A stretch of DNA of 64,000 nt from Oceanicola sp. (GCA_017792405.1 CP051231.1:742398-806397); one strand, 5' to 3'; shown: positions 44,010 to 54,309, counted from the first letter of the stretch. Notes: a model not told the origin generated them from the sequence alone. Program-made: numbers and translations.

Positions 44010-44193
44010 TTCGCTCCCCGAGGTGGGAGTGATCCTCTCCTAGACAGTCGAATAACAACCCGGCCAGCTCAGGCCCGTTTCGCGGGCGTCGGGGCTGGTT
44101 CTTGCTGTGCCTGAAGGCGCTGCACTCTGCCCGGATAGCGGGCGCGGGGGCGGTTGTGCGTGGGGGCACAGTGGCTCTACTGACCTGTTTTCG

Positions 44194-44223
44194 GAAAAAG
44201 TGAACTAAACGGTTTGCTTTTTC
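44194..44223. promoter_or_regulatory. Inverted repeat before the RND efflux operon, likely TetR-type operator
   Basis: GAAAAAGtgAAC and GTTTgcTTTTTC are near-symmetric arms around AAACGGTTT. The dyad ends 60 bases before the adaptor start, where a TetR/AcrR repressor often sits, but no such regulator gene is adjacent. The other 200 bases of this gap show nothing further. Confidence 0.5.
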
Positions 44224-44282
44224 GCGGGGAGGGCTTATCTCGGCGCAGATTGACGTCAACTCCGTATCGGAAGCCCTTCTTC

Positions 44283-45329
44283 GTGTCCTATCTCTCCCGC
44301 GCTCTGCCCCTCGTGGCGCTGCTCCTCGCCCTTCCCGTTCATGCCCAGGAGGCCGAAGTGCCTGCCGTGGTGCCCAAGCCGGTGAAGCTGATGACGCTCT
44401 CCTCGGAGCCGGTCACGCTGCAGCGGCAGTTCTTTGGGCAGGTCACGGCGCGGCAGACGGTGGATCTGGCGTTTCAGGTCGGCGGGCAGCTTGAGGTGCT
44501 CAATGCCGACGAGGGCACCAGCATGGAGGCCGGGGCGCTGATCGCGCAGCTCGATCTGGCGGTCTACGAGCGGGCGGTGGCACAGGCGAAGGCGAATTTC
44601 GACAAGGCGCAGCGCGATGCGGACCGGCTGGCCAGCCTGCGCGGGCAGGCGGTGTCGGACGTGTCGGTGCGCGATGCCCAGACCCAGCTGCAACTGGCGC
44701 AGATCGCGCTGGACAATGCGCAGGCCGATCTGGGCGACGCCTCGCTGCGGGCGCCTTTCGATGCGCTGGTCGCGCGGCGGCTGGTGCCCAACTACCAGAC
44801 CGTCTCTGCCGGCACGCCGGTGGTGCGGCTGCATGACGTGTCGGAACTGCGGGTCGACATTCAGGTGCCCGAGGTGCTGTTCCGGCAGGCGGGCGCGGGC
44901 GACAACGTGGCCTTCGAGGCCGCGCTGCCGGGCGATGCCACCCGCTACCCGATGGAGCTGCGCGAGTTCGAGGCCGAAACCTCGAATGTGGGCCAGACCT
45001 TCACCATCACGATGGCCTTCACCGAGAGCCCCGGCGCCTTTGTCTTTCCCGGCGCTTCGGTGACGGTCTACGCCTCGGCGGAGGGCAAGGTGCCCGATGG
45101 CATCATCCTGCCCGAGACGGCGCTGGTGTTTGACCCGGCGGGCGCGGCGGCGGTGATGGTTTTTGCCGATGGCACGGTGCGCCAGACCCCGGTGGAGATC
45201 GAGCTGCACGAGGACGGGCGGCTCTACATGACCGAGGGGCCGGAGGAGGGCACCCAAATCGTGGTGACCGGGGCCTCGCAGCTCAGCGATGGCCAGCCGG
45301 TGCGCCCCTTCACCCGTATCGGGGAGTAG
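44283..45329 (+). CDS. RND efflux periplasmic adaptor (membrane fusion protein)
   Basis: A 348-residue periplasmic adaptor. A signal peptide (LPLVALLLALPVHAQ) precedes a lipoyl/biotinyl-like start (VDLAFQVGGQLEVLNADEGTSMEAGALIAQLD), a coiled-coil hairpin (FDKAQRDADRLASLRG to AQIALDNAQADLGDASLRAPFD) and the beta-barrel region (LRVDIQVPE, DAALPGD-like segments). GTG 44283 behind GGAAG is preferred; it gives the signal peptide a clean start. It is followed 4 bases later by the pump gene. No outer-membrane TolC-like gene is visible nearby. Confidence 0.92.
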   Translation: MSYLSRALPLVALLLALPVHAQEAEVPAVVPKPVKLMTLSSEPVTLQRQFFGQVTARQTVDLAFQVGGQLEVLNADEGTSMEAGALIAQLDLAVYERAVAQAKANFDKAQRDADRLASLRGQAVSDVSVRDAQTQLQLAQIALDNAQADLGDASLRAPFDALVARRLVPNYQTVSAGTPVVRLHDVSELRVDIQVPEVLFRQAGAGDNVAFEAALPGDATRYPMELREFEAETSNVGQTFTITMAFTESPGAFVFPGASVTVYASAEGKVPDGIILPETALVFDPAGAAAVMVFADGTVRQTPVEIELHEDGRLYMTEGPEEGTQIVVTGASQLSDGQPVRPFTRIGE

Positions 45330-45333
45330 GCCC

Positions 45334-48300
45334 ATGTCTGTTGCGCGCGCCTCCATCGACCGGGCGCTGATCACCTGGATCCTCATGCTGATCTGCCTGC
45401 TGGGCGGCATCTGGGGGTTTGCCACGATCGGCCGCCTCGAAGACCCCGCCTTTACCATCAAGAACGCAATCATCATCACGCAATACCCCGGTGCCAGCGC
45501 CGAGCAGGTGGCGCGGGAGGTTTCGGAACCGCTGGAATCCGAGATCCAGAAGATGGGCGAGATCGACTTTATCACCTCGTCCAACAAGCCGGGCGTGAGC
45601 CGGATCTCGGTGAACATCGAGAGCACCTATGACGGCACCGAGCTGCCCGCGATCTGGACCAAGCTGCGCAACCGGGTGGAGGATGCGCAGCGCAACCTGC
45701 CGCCGGAAGCGGGCACGCCGATCGTGAATGACACCTTCGGCGATGTGTTCGGCGTGTTCTACGCGGTCACCGCGCCCGGCTTCACCGATGCCGAGGTGCA
45801 TGAGATTTCCGAGTTCCTGCGCCGCGAGCTTCTGGCGGTGGAGGGCGTGGCCGATGTCGCGGTAGCCGGGCTTCCGGCCGAGGCGGTTTATGTGGATGCG
45901 CGCACCTCGATCATCACCAACCTCGGCATCAGCGCCGAGGCGATTGCCGGCGCCCTCTCCAACACAGACAGCCGCACGCCTGCGGGATCGGTCACCCAGA
46001 ACGGGCAGGACATTCGCATTCAGGCGCCCGAGGGCTCGGACACGGTCGATGAAATCGCCAACCTCACCATCGGTGTGGGCGGCGATGTGATCGACCTGCT
46101 GGACCTTGCCACGGTGGAGCGCGCGCGGGTTACCGACCCGACTGAGATCATCCGCTTTCAGGGCGAGGAGGCCTTTACGCTGGGCGTTGCCGGCAAGGCG
46201 GACCTGAACATCGTGGAGGTCGGCAAGCGGGTGGATGTGCGCCTTGCGGAGATCATGCGCGATGTGCCTGCGGGGGTGGAGCTGCACCCGGTCTACCAGC
46301 AGCATGTGGTGGTCGATGAGGCCTCCAACGCCTTTCTGGTGAACCTCGCCATGTCGGTCGCGATCGTGGTGATCGTGCTGGCGCTCTTCATGGGCTGGAG
46401 GGCGGCGGTTGTGGTCGGCGCCACGCTGCTGCTGACAGTGGTGGGCACCATTTTCCTCATGGCGATCTTCGGGATCGAGATGGAGCGGATTTCGCTCGGT
46501 GCCCTCATCATCGCGATGGGGATGCTGGTCGATAACGCCATCGTAGTGGCCGAGGGGATGCAGGGCGACATGGCGCAGGGCAAAACGGCCCGCGATGCCG
46601 CTGAGGACGTGGCCAGCAAAACGCAAACACCGCTTTTGGGCGCGACGGTTATCGGGATCATGGCCTTTGCCGGGATCGGCCTGTCACCCGATGCGACCGG
46701 CGAATTCCTGTTCTCGCTCTTTGCCGTCATCGGCATCTCGCTGCTGCTGTCGTGGGTGCTGGCGATCACCGCCACGCCGCTCTTGGCGCATTACTTCTTC
46801 AAGGTGGGTTCAGGCGAAGGCACCGACCAATACGGTGGCCCTCTGTTCCGCGCCTATCGGTCGGTGCTGAGCGCCGCGCTCACCCTGCGCCACCTTGTCA
46901 TTCTGGCGCTGATCGGGATCACGGTGCTTTGTTTCATCGGCTTCGGGCAGGTGAAGCAGCAGTTCTTCCCCGACAGCAACACGCCGATCTTCTACGTGCA
47001 CTACAAGTTGCCGCAGGGCTCGAGCATCCATCAAGTCTCCGAAGACATGGGCGTGCTCGAAGAGTGGCTGCTGGAGCGGGATGACGTGACCTCGGTGGCC
47101 ACCTTCATCGGCGGCGGGGCGACGCGCTTCATGCTGACCTACGCGCCGGAAGAGGCTCTGCCGACCTATGGCCACCTGATCATCCGCACCGAGAGCCTTG
47201 AGCAGATCCCGCCGCTGCGTGCCGATCTGGAGACTTTCGGGCGCGGAACGCTGACGGCGGGCGAGTTCCGCACCGAACGGCTGGCCTTCGGCCCCGGCGG
47301 CGGCGCACCGATTGCCGCGCGCTTCTCCGGGCCGGACCCGGTGGTGCTGCGCGATCTTGCCGAGCAGGCCGAGGCCGCGCTCAGGAGCGCATCGGACCAG
47401 CTGATGGACCTGCGCACCGACTGGCGCGAGCGTGAGCTGGTGATCGTGCCGGACTTTGCCGACGAGCGGGCCAAGGCGGCCGGTGTCTCGCGCGAGGATC
47501 TGGCGCAGTCGCTTCAGGTCGGCACGGATGGCAGCCAGGTGGGCTACTATCGCGAGGGCGACCGGCTGATCCCGATTATCATGCGCTCGGACAGCGCGCA
47601 GGGCGAAGGCGCGGCGCATCTGGTCGACCTGCCTGTCTATTCCGAGGCGGCGGGCGCCTACATTCCGGTCGCGCAGATCACCGATGGCTTCCACTGGGAG
47701 GCGCAGAACACCTTCGTCGTGCGCCGCGACCGGGTGCCGACGATCACCGTGCTCGCGGGCGTGCCTGCCGGGGTGAACGCCTCGGGCGTGTTCAACGAGA
47801 TCCGCGGCGTGATCGAGGAGATCCCGCTGCCGGAGGGCTACGTGCTGGAGTGGGGCGGTGAATACGAGAACTCCACCGAGGCGCAGGCGAGCCTTGGCAA
47901 GCAATTGCCGCTCTCGCTGATCATCATGGTGCTGATCTCGGTGCTGCTCTTCGGCAAGATCCGCCAGCCGGTGATCATCTGGCTGCTGGTGCCGATGAGC
48001 GTGAACGGCGTGGCGATCGGACTGCTCGGCACTGGCCTGCCGTTCTCTTTCACCGCGCTGCTCGGCCTGCTCTCGCTCTCCGGCATGCTGATTAAGAACG
48101 GGATCGTGCTGGTCGAGGAGATCGACCTCGTGCGCGCCGAGGGCGTGCCCTTCCGCAAGGCGGTGCTGGATGCCTCGACCTCCCGTCTGCGGCCCGTTGT
48201 GTTGGCGGCGGCGACGACCATCCTCGGGATGATCCCGCTGCTCTCGGATGCCTTCTTTGCCTCGATGGCGGTGACGATCATGGGCGGCCTCGGCTTTGCC

Positions 48301-48429
48301 TCGATCCTCACCCTCGTGGCGGCGCCGGTGTTCTACTACAGCTTCTTCCCCCGTGCGCGGCGGGAAGATGCGAAGCAGCGCAAGGCGGAGCGGAAGGCAG
48401 CCAAGGCGGCCAAGGCCGCAGCGGCCTGA
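45334..48429 (+). CDS. RND family efflux transporter permease
   Basis: A 1031-residue resistance-nodulation-division pump. The N-terminal transmembrane helix (DRALITWILMLICLLGGIWGF) is followed by two large periplasmic loops and twelve expected helices; the fourth helix contains the proton-relay aspartates in AMGMLVDNAIVV. The family pattern resembles the multidrug/acid exporters of the AcrB type, probably of the heavier HAE1 class in Rhodobacteraceae. Substrate unknown. It partners the adaptor upstream, and a bidirectional hairpin follows. Confidence 0.95.
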   Translation: MSVARASIDRALITWILMLICLLGGIWGFATIGRLEDPAFTIKNAIIITQYPGASAEQVAREVSEPLESEIQKMGEIDFITSSNKPGVSRISVNIESTYDGTELPAIWTKLRNRVEDAQRNLPPEAGTPIVNDTFGDVFGVFYAVTAPGFTDAEVHEISEFLRRELLAVEGVADVAVAGLPAEAVYVDARTSIITNLGISAEAIAGALSNTDSRTPAGSVTQNGQDIRIQAPEGSDTVDEIANLTIGVGGDVIDLLDLATVERARVTDPTEIIRFQGEEAFTLGVAGKADLNIVEVGKRVDVRLAEIMRDVPAGVELHPVYQQHVVVDEASNAFLVNLAMSVAIVVIVLALFMGWRAAVVVGATLLLTVVGTIFLMAIFGIEMERISLGALIIAMGMLVDNAIVVAEGMQGDMAQGKTARDAAEDVASKTQTPLLGATVIGIMAFAGIGLSPDATGEFLFSLFAVIGISLLLSWVLAITATPLLAHYFFKVGSGEGTDQYGGPLFRAYRSVLSAALTLRHLVILALIGITVLCFIGFGQVKQQFFPDSNTPIFYVHYKLPQGSSIHQVSEDMGVLEEWLLERDDVTSVATFIGGGATRFMLTYAPEEALPTYGHLIIRTESLEQIPPLRADLETFGRGTLTAGEFRTERLAFGPGGGAPIAARFSGPDPVVLRDLAEQAEAALRSASDQLMDLRTDWRERELVIVPDFADERAKAAGVSREDLAQSLQVGTDGSQVGYYREGDRLIPIIMRSDSAQGEGAAHLVDLPVYSEAAGAYIPVAQITDGFHWEAQNTFVVRRDRVPTITVLAGVPAGVNASGVFNEIRGVIEEIPLPEGYVLEWGGEYENSTEAQASLGKQLPLSLIIMVLISVLLFGKIRQPVIIWLLVPMSVNGVAIGLLGTGLPFSFTALLGLLSLSGMLIKNGIVLVEEIDLVRAEGVPFRKAVLDASTSRLRPVVLAAATTILGMIPLLSDAFFASMAVTIMGGLGFASILTLVAAPVFYYSFFPRARREDAKQRKAERKAAKAAKAAAA

Positions 48430-48473
48430 GGCTGGCGCTTGGCGGGGCGGGTCAGCCGCCCCGTGCCGTGCCC

Positions 48474-48504
48474 ACAAAAAAGCCCGCCGCGAAGAGCGGC
48501 GGGC
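48474..48504 (-). terminator. Bidirectional terminator between pump and fasciclin genes
   Basis: GCCCGCCGC and GCGGCGGGC make a 9-bp stem with loop GAAGA. On the minus strand it is followed by TTTTTT, so it ends the fasciclin gene; from the plus side the following TTCTGTATTTCT is weaker. Confidence 0.85.
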
Positions 48505-48526
48505 TTCTGTATTTCTGTCGCGCGGC

Positions 48527-49075
48527 TTACTGCTTGGGCAGAAGTACGCGGTCGATCACGTGAATCACCCCGTTGGACTGCTCCACATCGGCCACAGTGA
48601 CGGTGGCCATGCGGCCGTTCTCATCGGTCAGGGTGATCTTGCCGCCGGTCATCTTGGCTTGCAGCGTGCAGCCGCCCAGCGTGGGCACGGGGTGCATGCC
48701 GCCGTCATCGGCGATCATCCCGGCGATGGCGGTCGACATCGCCTTGGCGCCGATCACGTGGCAGGTGAGGATCTCGGTCAGCTGCTTCTTGGCACCGGGC
48801 TGCATGAGCGCGTTCAGCGACTCGGGCGTGACCATCGCAAAGGCGGCATCGGTCGGGGCGAAGACGGTGAACGGGCCCTCGGAGGCCAGCGTATCGACAA
48901 GGCCGGCCTGCTTGACAGCGGCAACCAGCGTGGTGTGGATCGGCGAGTTCACCGCGTTCTCGACGATGTTGCGCTCGACCAGCATGGGCGCGCCGCCGAC
49001 GGTGGGGTTGGCGGCCATGGCGGCGCCGGTGGTGAGAGCGGCGGCGGTGGCGGCGAGGGTCAGTGTGCGAAGCAT
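48527..49075 (-). CDS. Secreted fasciclin (FAS1) domain protein
   Basis: A 182-residue exported protein: signal peptide MLRTLTLAATAAALTTGAAMA, then one FAS1 domain with PIHTTLVAAVKQAGLVDTLASEGPFTVFAPTDAAFAMV, TEILTCHVIGAKAMST and the final NGVIHVIDRVLLPK. FAS1 proteins bind surfaces and polymers in envelopes and matrices. ATG 49075 has AGGAAGGA upstream. It is monocistronic. Confidence 0.92.
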   Translation of the reverse strand: MLRTLTLAATAAALTTGAAMAANPTVGGAPMLVERNIVENAVNSPIHTTLVAAVKQAGLVDTLASEGPFTVFAPTDAAFAMVTPESLNALMQPGAKKQLTEILTCHVIGAKAMSTAIAGMIADDGGMHPVPTLGGCTLQAKMTGGKITLTDENGRMATVTVADVEQSNGVIHVIDRVLLPKQ

Positions 49076-49180
49076 GAGATGTCCTTCCTGTTGGAGTCTG
49101 GGCGGGATGCCCTTGAGGAGAGACACGGGGGGCGGACGCGCAAAGTTTCACCGCCGGGCACAAAAAACCGGCGGGGCGGC

Positions 49181-50410
49181 TCAGATCACCGCGGTTTCGA
49201 GCTGCCGTGCGGCGGCGGCGATGCGGGCGTAGCCCATCGGCGCGAGGTCGAGCGAGGTGTAGCGCCCGTGGGTGATCAGCTCGGCCAGACCGCGCCCGAC
49301 GGCGGGGGCCTGTTGCAGCCCGTGGCCGGAGAAGCCGTTGGCGAAGTGGAAGTTTTCCACCTCATCCGAGGGGCCGACCACCAAGTTATGGTCGAGCGTG
49401 TTCATCGCGTAATGCCCGGCCCAGCAATTGACGACCTTCAGCGCCTCGAAGGCGGTGGAGCGGGCGGCGAGGGCGGGCCAGATGATGTCTTCGAAATCCT
49501 GATGGCGCGGCTCGAAGTCATCGAAATCCGCCGCCGTGTCGACGGGCGGGGCGCAGCCGGTCAGAAAGTAGCGGCCCTCGGGGCGCACGTAGATGCCGGA
49601 GGGGTCGATCATCAGCGGCAGGCGGCCCGCGTTGACCGTGGCGCTGCCCTCTGGGCTTTGGGCGCAGTCAAAGACGAAGCTGGTGCGCTTGCGCGGCTCG
49701 ACCGGAATGTGCAGCCCGGCCATGCGGGCGGTGAGTGCGGCGCGGGGGCCGGAGGCGTTGACGACATGGCCGGCGGCAATGGTCTCGCCGGTGGCGAGGG
49801 TGACATGGGTGATGCGGTGGCCGGTTCGGGTGAGGCCGGTCACCTCGCCGGTCAACAGCTCGGCCCCATGATCACGCGCGCGGGCGCGGTAGCCCTGCAT
49901 CATCATGGCAGAGTCGAACCAGCCCTCGCCGGAGTGGCCGTAGGAGGCGAGGCGGATGTCGGTGGTGTGCAGATGCGGGAAGGCGGCGCCAAGCTCCTCC
50001 GGCGACCAGAGCGATACATCGGCCCCGACCGCCCGCTGCACCGCGTGGTTGGCCCGAAGCTCGGCCTCCTGCGCGGGGGTTTCGGCCAGAAACAGGTAGC
50101 CGCCCGGGTGGTAGCCGAGGCTGGGCTTGTCGGTTCCGCTGCCCATCACCTCCGGCCAGTCGGCGATCACCTGCCCGGCGTGGAGCGACATGGCGACGTT
50201 GGTGGCGTGGGAGAACTGCACCCGGATCGAGGAGGAGGAGAGCGCGGTGGAGGAGGTCTTGAAGCTCGGGTCACGCTCGATCACCAGCACCGTGCCGGTG
50301 AAGTCGGTCGAGGTGGCGAGGTGCCACGCGACCGATGCCCCGATCACCGCACCGCCGATGATGACGACATCGTAGCTGGAGCGGGCAGGGCGTTGGGTCA
50401 TCGTGGTCAT
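49181..50410 (-). CDS. FAD-dependent oxidoreductase, DAO family
   Basis: A 409-residue flavoenzyme. The N-terminal dinucleotide loop VVIIGGAVIGASVAWHL binds FAD (glycine loop GGAVIG, with an alanine at the third position), and the C-terminal region NGFSGHGLQQAPAVGRGLAELITHG is the family's second FAD-contact block. Members oxidise secondary amines such as sarcosine, dimethylglycine or D-amino acids; the exact substrate is not readable. ATG 50410 or 50401 could begin it. It stands alone. Confidence 0.88.
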   Translation of the reverse strand: MTTMTQRPARSSYDVVIIGGAVIGASVAWHLATSTDFTGTVLVIERDPSFKTSSTALSSSSIRVQFSHATNVAMSLHAGQVIADWPEVMGSGTDKPSLGYHPGGYLFLAETPAQEAELRANHAVQRAVGADVSLWSPEELGAAFPHLHTTDIRLASYGHSGEGWFDSAMMMQGYRARARDHGAELLTGEVTGLTRTGHRITHVTLATGETIAAGHVVNASGPRAALTARMAGLHIPVEPRKRTSFVFDCAQSPEGSATVNAGRLPLMIDPSGIYVRPEGRYFLTGCAPPVDTAADFDDFEPRHQDFEDIIWPALAARSTAFEALKVVNCWAGHYAMNTLDHNLVVGPSDEVENFHFANGFSGHGLQQAPAVGRGLAELITHGRYTSLDLAPMGYARIAAAARQLETAVI

Positions 50411-50487
50411 CCGGGCAGGGGGTTGCCCGGAGACATTGAGCGAATTGCGCGCAGTGGCAAGAGGCTTTGCGCCTCAGGTGCCGTGCG

Positions 50488-50658
50488 TCAGGCCGTGTGG
50501 CCCCGCTCGATCCGGGCATATTGCGCCGGGCGGGCCTCGCCGTGGGCGGTGGGGCGGCGCAGGGCGGCTTTGGTGGCCGGGTGCGCGCCTTCGGTGTCCT
50601 GGCGCTTGGCGGCTTCGGTCATGTGTTTCAGAGTGGTGTCGGGGGTCTTGTCGGTCAT
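50488..50658 (-). CDS. 56-aa small basic protein of unknown function
   Basis: A short gene too small for most gene callers. Reading from ATG 50658 it gives 56 residues beginning MTDKTPDTTLKHMTEAAKRQ and ending YARIERGHTA, rich in Ala, Arg, Lys and Thr. GGAGGA lies 9 bases upstream. No domain, signal or membrane segment is recognised. It follows xylA on the same strand by 138 bases with hairpins between, so it may have its own promoter. Confidence 0.6.
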   Translation of the reverse strand: MTDKTPDTTLKHMTEAAKRQDTEGAHPATKAALRRPTAHGEARPAQYARIERGHTA

Positions 50659-50738
50659 CGCAGGGTCCTCCTTGGAGTCTCAAGGTAGGACCGGATCGGA
50701 CCTATTGCAAGGGTGGGCTCATTCGCCCCGGTGCGGTC

Positions 50739-50764
50739 TTCGCCCCGGTGCGGGCCGGGGCGAA
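50739..50764 (-). terminator. Hairpin downstream of xylA
   Basis: TTCGCCCCGG and CCGGGGCGAA form a perfect 10-bp stem with a 6-base loop, 32 bases past xylA. A direct copy of TTCGCCCCGGTGCGG begins at 50722, so two alternative stems are possible. T-tract is lacking. Confidence 0.55.
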
Positions 50765-50796
50765 GAGACGCCTAGGCCGTGGATAAGCCGGGCCGG

Positions 50797-52098
50797 TCAG
50801 GCGACGAAGCGGCTGACGAGGTTCTCCAGCTTCTCCTGCTTGCCGGAGCGCGGCTCGGGGTTGATGCCCTCTTTCGCCACACGCTCTGCAATGGCGGCGA
50901 GGTCGCTGGAGAGCATCGCCTTGTTGGACGGGTCGTTCCAATCGGCGTAGCGGGAGTCGAGCGCGGCCTGCAGGGAGCCTTCCTCGATCATCGCGTGGGC
51001 CTTCTTCAGCCCGAGGGCGCAGATATCCATGCCGCCGATGTGGGCGGCGACGAGGTCTTCGGGGTCCAGCGACTGGCGGCGCAGCTTGGCGTCGAAGTTG
51101 GTGCCGCCGGTGGTGAAGCCGCCTGCCTTGAGGATCTCGTAATAGGCGAGGGTGGTTTCGCGGAGCGACACCGGGAACTGGTCGGTATCCCAGCCCGACT
51201 GATAGTCATTCCGGTTCATGTCGATGGAGCCGAGGATGCCGAGGGAGGCGGCGAGGGCCAGTTCGTGCTCGAAGCTGTGGCCGGCGAGGATGGCGTGGCC
51301 TTGCTCGATGTTCACCTTCACCTCGCCTTCTAGGCCGAAGTCCTTGAGGAAGCCGTAGACCGTGGCCACGTCATAATCATATTGGTGCTTGGTCGGCTCC
51401 TGTGGCTTGGGCTCGATCAGGATGGTGCCGCCAAAGCCGATCTTCTTCGCGTAATCCACGACCATCGACAGCATCCGCCCGGCCTGCTCGCGCTCGCGCT
51501 TGAGGTCGGTGTTCAGCAGGGTCTCGTAGCCCTCGCGGCCACCCCAGAGCACGTAGTTCTCGCCGCCGAGTTTGGCGGTGGCGTCGATGCATGTTTTCAG
51601 CGTGGCCGCGGAGAAGGCAAACACGTCCGGGTCGGGGTTGGTCGCCGCGCCCGACATGAAGCGGCGGTGCGAGAAGAGGTTGGCGGTGCCCCAGAGCAGC
51701 TTGGTTTTCGCGCTCTCCATCTTGGTTCCGATGTAGTCGACCATCTCTTCGAGGTTCGCCGTGTTCTCGGCAAAGCCCGCACCCTCGGGGCGGATATCGA
51801 CATCGTGGAAGCAGAAGTAAGGCTGGCCGAGGATGGCGAAGAGATCAAAGGCCGCATCGGCCTTGGCCTTGGCCTTCTCCATCTCGGAGCCGAACCACGG
51901 GCGGTCGAAAGTGCGGCCACCGAAGGGGTCGCCGCCCTCCCAGGCGAAGCTGTGCCACCATGCGACGGCGAAGCGCAGGTGCTCTTCCAGCGTCTTGTCG
52001 CCCAGCATTTCGGTGGGGTCGTAGTGGCGGAAGGCGAGCGGGTTGAGGCTCTCAGGGCCTTCGTATTTTGCGGCTTCGATACCGGCGAAGTAGGACAT
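50797..52098 (-). CDS. xylA: Xylose isomerase
   Basis: A 433-residue metal-dependent isomerase converting D-xylose to D-xylulose. Catalytic and metal residues lie in [12 protein letters not shown] (His and Asp), [19 protein letters not shown] (Glu, Lys, His), [20 protein letters not shown] and [20 protein letters not shown]. Length matches class II enzymes. It is the last gene of xylFHGBA; ATG 52098 overlaps the xylB stop (TGATG). Confidence 0.98.
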   Translation of the reverse strand: MSYFAGIEAAKYEGPESLNPLAFRHYDPTEMLGDKTLEEHLRFAVAWWHSFAWEGGDPFGGRTFDRPWFGSEMEKAKAKADAAFDLFAILGQPYFCFHDVDIRPEGAGFAENTANLEEMVDYIGTKMESAKTKLLWGTANLFSHRRFMSGAATNPDPDVFAFSAATLKTCIDATAKLGGENYVLWGGREGYETLLNTDLKREREQAGRMLSMVVDYAKKIGFGGTILIEPKPQEPTKHQYDYDVATVYGFLKDFGLEGEVKVNIEQGHAILAGHSFEHELALAASLGILGSIDMNRNDYQSGWDTDQFPVSLRETTLAYYEILKAGGFTTGGTNFDAKLRRQSLDPEDLVAAHIGGMDICALGLKKAHAMIEEGSLQAALDSRYADWNDPSNKAMLSSDLAAIAERVAKEGINPEPRSGKQEKLENLVSRFVA

Positions 52099-53537
52099 CA
52101 GCTCAGGCCTTTCAGGGCGGTGTAGGTTTTCTGGTAGCGGGTGTGGGCCTCGGCGAAGGCGTCTTGTAGCGCCGCCTCGGGCTGGATCACGCGGGCGATC
52201 TCGGGGCGCTTGGCGGCCTCCGGCCCGGCGCCGGTGGCGGCCATGAGGGCGAGGCGGGCGGCGCCGTAGGCTCCGCCGAAGTCGCCTGCGACCGGGATCT
52301 CGACGGGCACGCCGAGCGATGTAGCGATGGCCGATAGCCAGTAGTCGGAGCGGGAGCCGCCGCCGACGGCGAGGATGCTGTCGTAATGCGTGCCGGTTGC
52401 GGCGAGGGCATCGTGGCAATCGCGGATGGCGTGGGTGACGCCTTCGAGCACGGCGCGGGTGCCGGCATCCAGATCGGTCACATGCTCAATGCCGGTGAGG
52501 GAGCCGCGGATCTGTGCATCGTTGTGCGGGGTCCGCTCGCCGCCGAGGTAGGGCAGGAAGAGCGCGCGGCCGGGGGCCTTCAGCGGGCCAAGCTCTGAGG
52601 TGAGCTGCGCGGCGGGCGACCCTGTAAGGCGGGCATACCATTCGAGCGCATCGGTGGCGGCGAGGATCACGCCCATCTGGTGCCAGATACCGGGCAGCGA
52701 ATGGCAGAAGGTGTGCACCGAGGTTTCGGGCGCGGGGGCGTAGCTTTCGGTCGCGGCCAGCAGCACGCCGGAGGTGCCGAGGCTGACAAAGGCCTGGCCC
52801 GCGGCCACCACGCCGACGCCGACCGCCGAACAGGCATTGTCGCCGCCGCCGCCCGCCACGACCACCCCGGAGCCCATGCCCCAGCGGGTGGCCAGCTCGG
52901 CGCGGAGGGTGCCAGAGGGGGCGGAGCCTTCAACGAGGCCGGGCATCTGGGCGCGGGTGAGGCCGGAGGCCTCCAGCAGCGCGTCGGACCAGTCGCGGGC
53001 ACCGGTATCGAGCCAGCTTGTGCCGGAGGCGTCGGACATTTCCGACACCGCCTCGCCGGTGAGCCAGTAGCGCAGGTAGTCCTTGGGCAGGAAGACGCGG
53101 GCGATGCGCTCGCGCAGGGCGGGCTCATGCGCGGCCATCCAGTGGATCTTGGGCGCGGTGAAGCCGGGGAAGACGATGTTGCCGGAGATCGCGCGGAAGC
53201 TCGCGTCGGCATCGAGCGCGGCGGCCTCATGGGCGGAGCGCGTGTCGTTCCACAGGATCGCGGGGCGCAGCACCTCGTCGGCGGCATCGACGCAGACCGC
53301 GCCGTGCATCTGGCCGGAGAGGCCGATGCCCTGCACCTTCGCCAGCGAATGGCGGGAAGCCAGGGTGTCCAGCGCCTTCTCGGTGGCTGAGAGCCAGTCT
53401 GCCGGGGATTGCTCCGACCAGCCGGGGTGGGGGCGCTGCACGGTGAGCGGGGCATGCGCCTCGCCCACCACGTTTTGCGCATCGTCAATGAGCACGGCCT
53501 TGAGGCCGGATGTGCCGAGATCGAGCCCGAGGAACAT
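52098..53537 (-). CDS. xylB: Xylulokinase
   Basis: A 479-residue FGGY kinase that phosphorylates D-xylulose to xylulose-5-phosphate. Landmarks are [18 protein letters not shown] at the start, [23 protein letters not shown], and the phosphate-loop [16 protein letters not shown] and [21 protein letters not shown] 53537 is chosen just after the ATPase gene's stop with GAGGAG about 10 bases upstream. Overlaps xylA by its stop codon. Confidence 0.97.
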   Translation of the reverse strand: MFLGLDLGTSGLKAVLIDDAQNVVGEAHAPLTVQRPHPGWSEQSPADWLSATEKALDTLASRHSLAKVQGIGLSGQMHGAVCVDAADEVLRPAILWNDTRSAHEAAALDADASFRAISGNIVFPGFTAPKIHWMAAHEPALRERIARVFLPKDYLRYWLTGEAVSEMSDASGTSWLDTGARDWSDALLEASGLTRAQMPGLVEGSAPSGTLRAELATRWGMGSGVVVAGGGGDNACSAVGVGVVAAGQAFVSLGTSGVLLAATESYAPAPETSVHTFCHSLPGIWHQMGVILAATDALEWYARLTGSPAAQLTSELGPLKAPGRALFLPYLGGERTPHNDAQIRGSLTGIEHVTDLDAGTRAVLEGVTHAIRDCHDALAATGTHYDSILAVGGGSRSDYWLSAIATSLGVPVEIPVAGDFGGAYGAARLALMAATGAGPEAAKRPEIARVIQPEAALQDAFAEAHTRYQKTYTALKGLS

Positions 53538-53538
53538 G

Positions 53539-54309
53539 TTACGCAGGCTCCTCTGCACCCTCGCGGAGGGGGTTCTTGCCGAGGATGATCATCGACAGGA
53601 TGTCGTCTTCGGTCACATCCTCGACCCGCTCGGTGCCCACGACCTTGCCGTTCTTCATCACCGAGACGCGATCGCAGAGGTCCATCATCTCGCGGGTGTC
53701 GTGGCTGATGAGAAAGATGCCGAGGCCTTGCTTCTTCAGCTCCTGAATGAGGTCGGCGACCATCTGGGTTTCATGCACGCCAAGCGCCGCCGTCGGCTCG
53801 TCCATGATCAGGATGCGGGCCTTGAAATAGACGGCGCGGGCAATGGCGACCGACTGGCGTTGGCCGCCCGACAGCGCGGAGACCGGCTCCTTGTGCTTTT
53901 TGAAGTTGGGGTTGAGCCGCGCCATGATCTTGCGGGTCTCGGCCTCTTGCTGGGCGTCATCGACAAAGCCAAGCGGTGTGGTCAGCTCGCGGCCGAGGAA
54001 GAGGTTGGCGGCGGCATCGAGATTGTCGGCCAGAGCAAGGGTCTGATAGATCGTCTCGATGTTGTAGCGCCGGGCGTCGCGGGGGCTTTCGATGGTCGCC
54101 TTTTCGCCGTTGATCCGGATTTCGCCGCTATCCATCTGGTAGGCGCCCGAGAGGATCTTGATGAGGGTCGACTTGCCCGCGCCGTTGTGGCCGAGCAGGC
54201 CGACCACTTCGCCGGGGTAGAGGTTGATGCTCACGTGATCCACGGCATGGATGCCGCCGAAGGAGATGCAGATATCCTTCATCTCCACGAGGGGTGTTTG
54301 ATCGGTCAT
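53539..54309 (-). CDS. xylG: Xylose ABC transporter ATP-binding protein (single ABC domain)
   Basis: A 256-residue ABC ATPase with Walker [12 protein letters not shown], signature [16 protein letters not shown], Walker [13 protein letters not shown] and H-loop [11 protein letters not shown]. It has only one ABC cassette, unlike the double-cassette XylG (about 500 residues) of enteric bacteria, and resembles the FrcA type. ATG 54309 overlaps the xylH stop (ATGA). It energises xylose import. Confidence 0.92.
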   Translation of the reverse strand: MTDQTPLVEMKDICISFGGIHAVDHVSINLYPGEVVGLLGHNGAGKSTLIKILSGAYQMDSGEIRINGEKATIESPRDARRYNIETIYQTLALADNLDAAANLFLGRELTTPLGFVDDAQQEAETRKIMARLNPNFKKHKEPVSALSGGQRQSVAIARAVYFKARILIMDEPTAALGVHETQMVADLIQELKKQGLGIFLISHDTREMMDLCDRVSVMKNGKVVGTERVEDVTEDDILSMIILGKNPLREGAEEPA

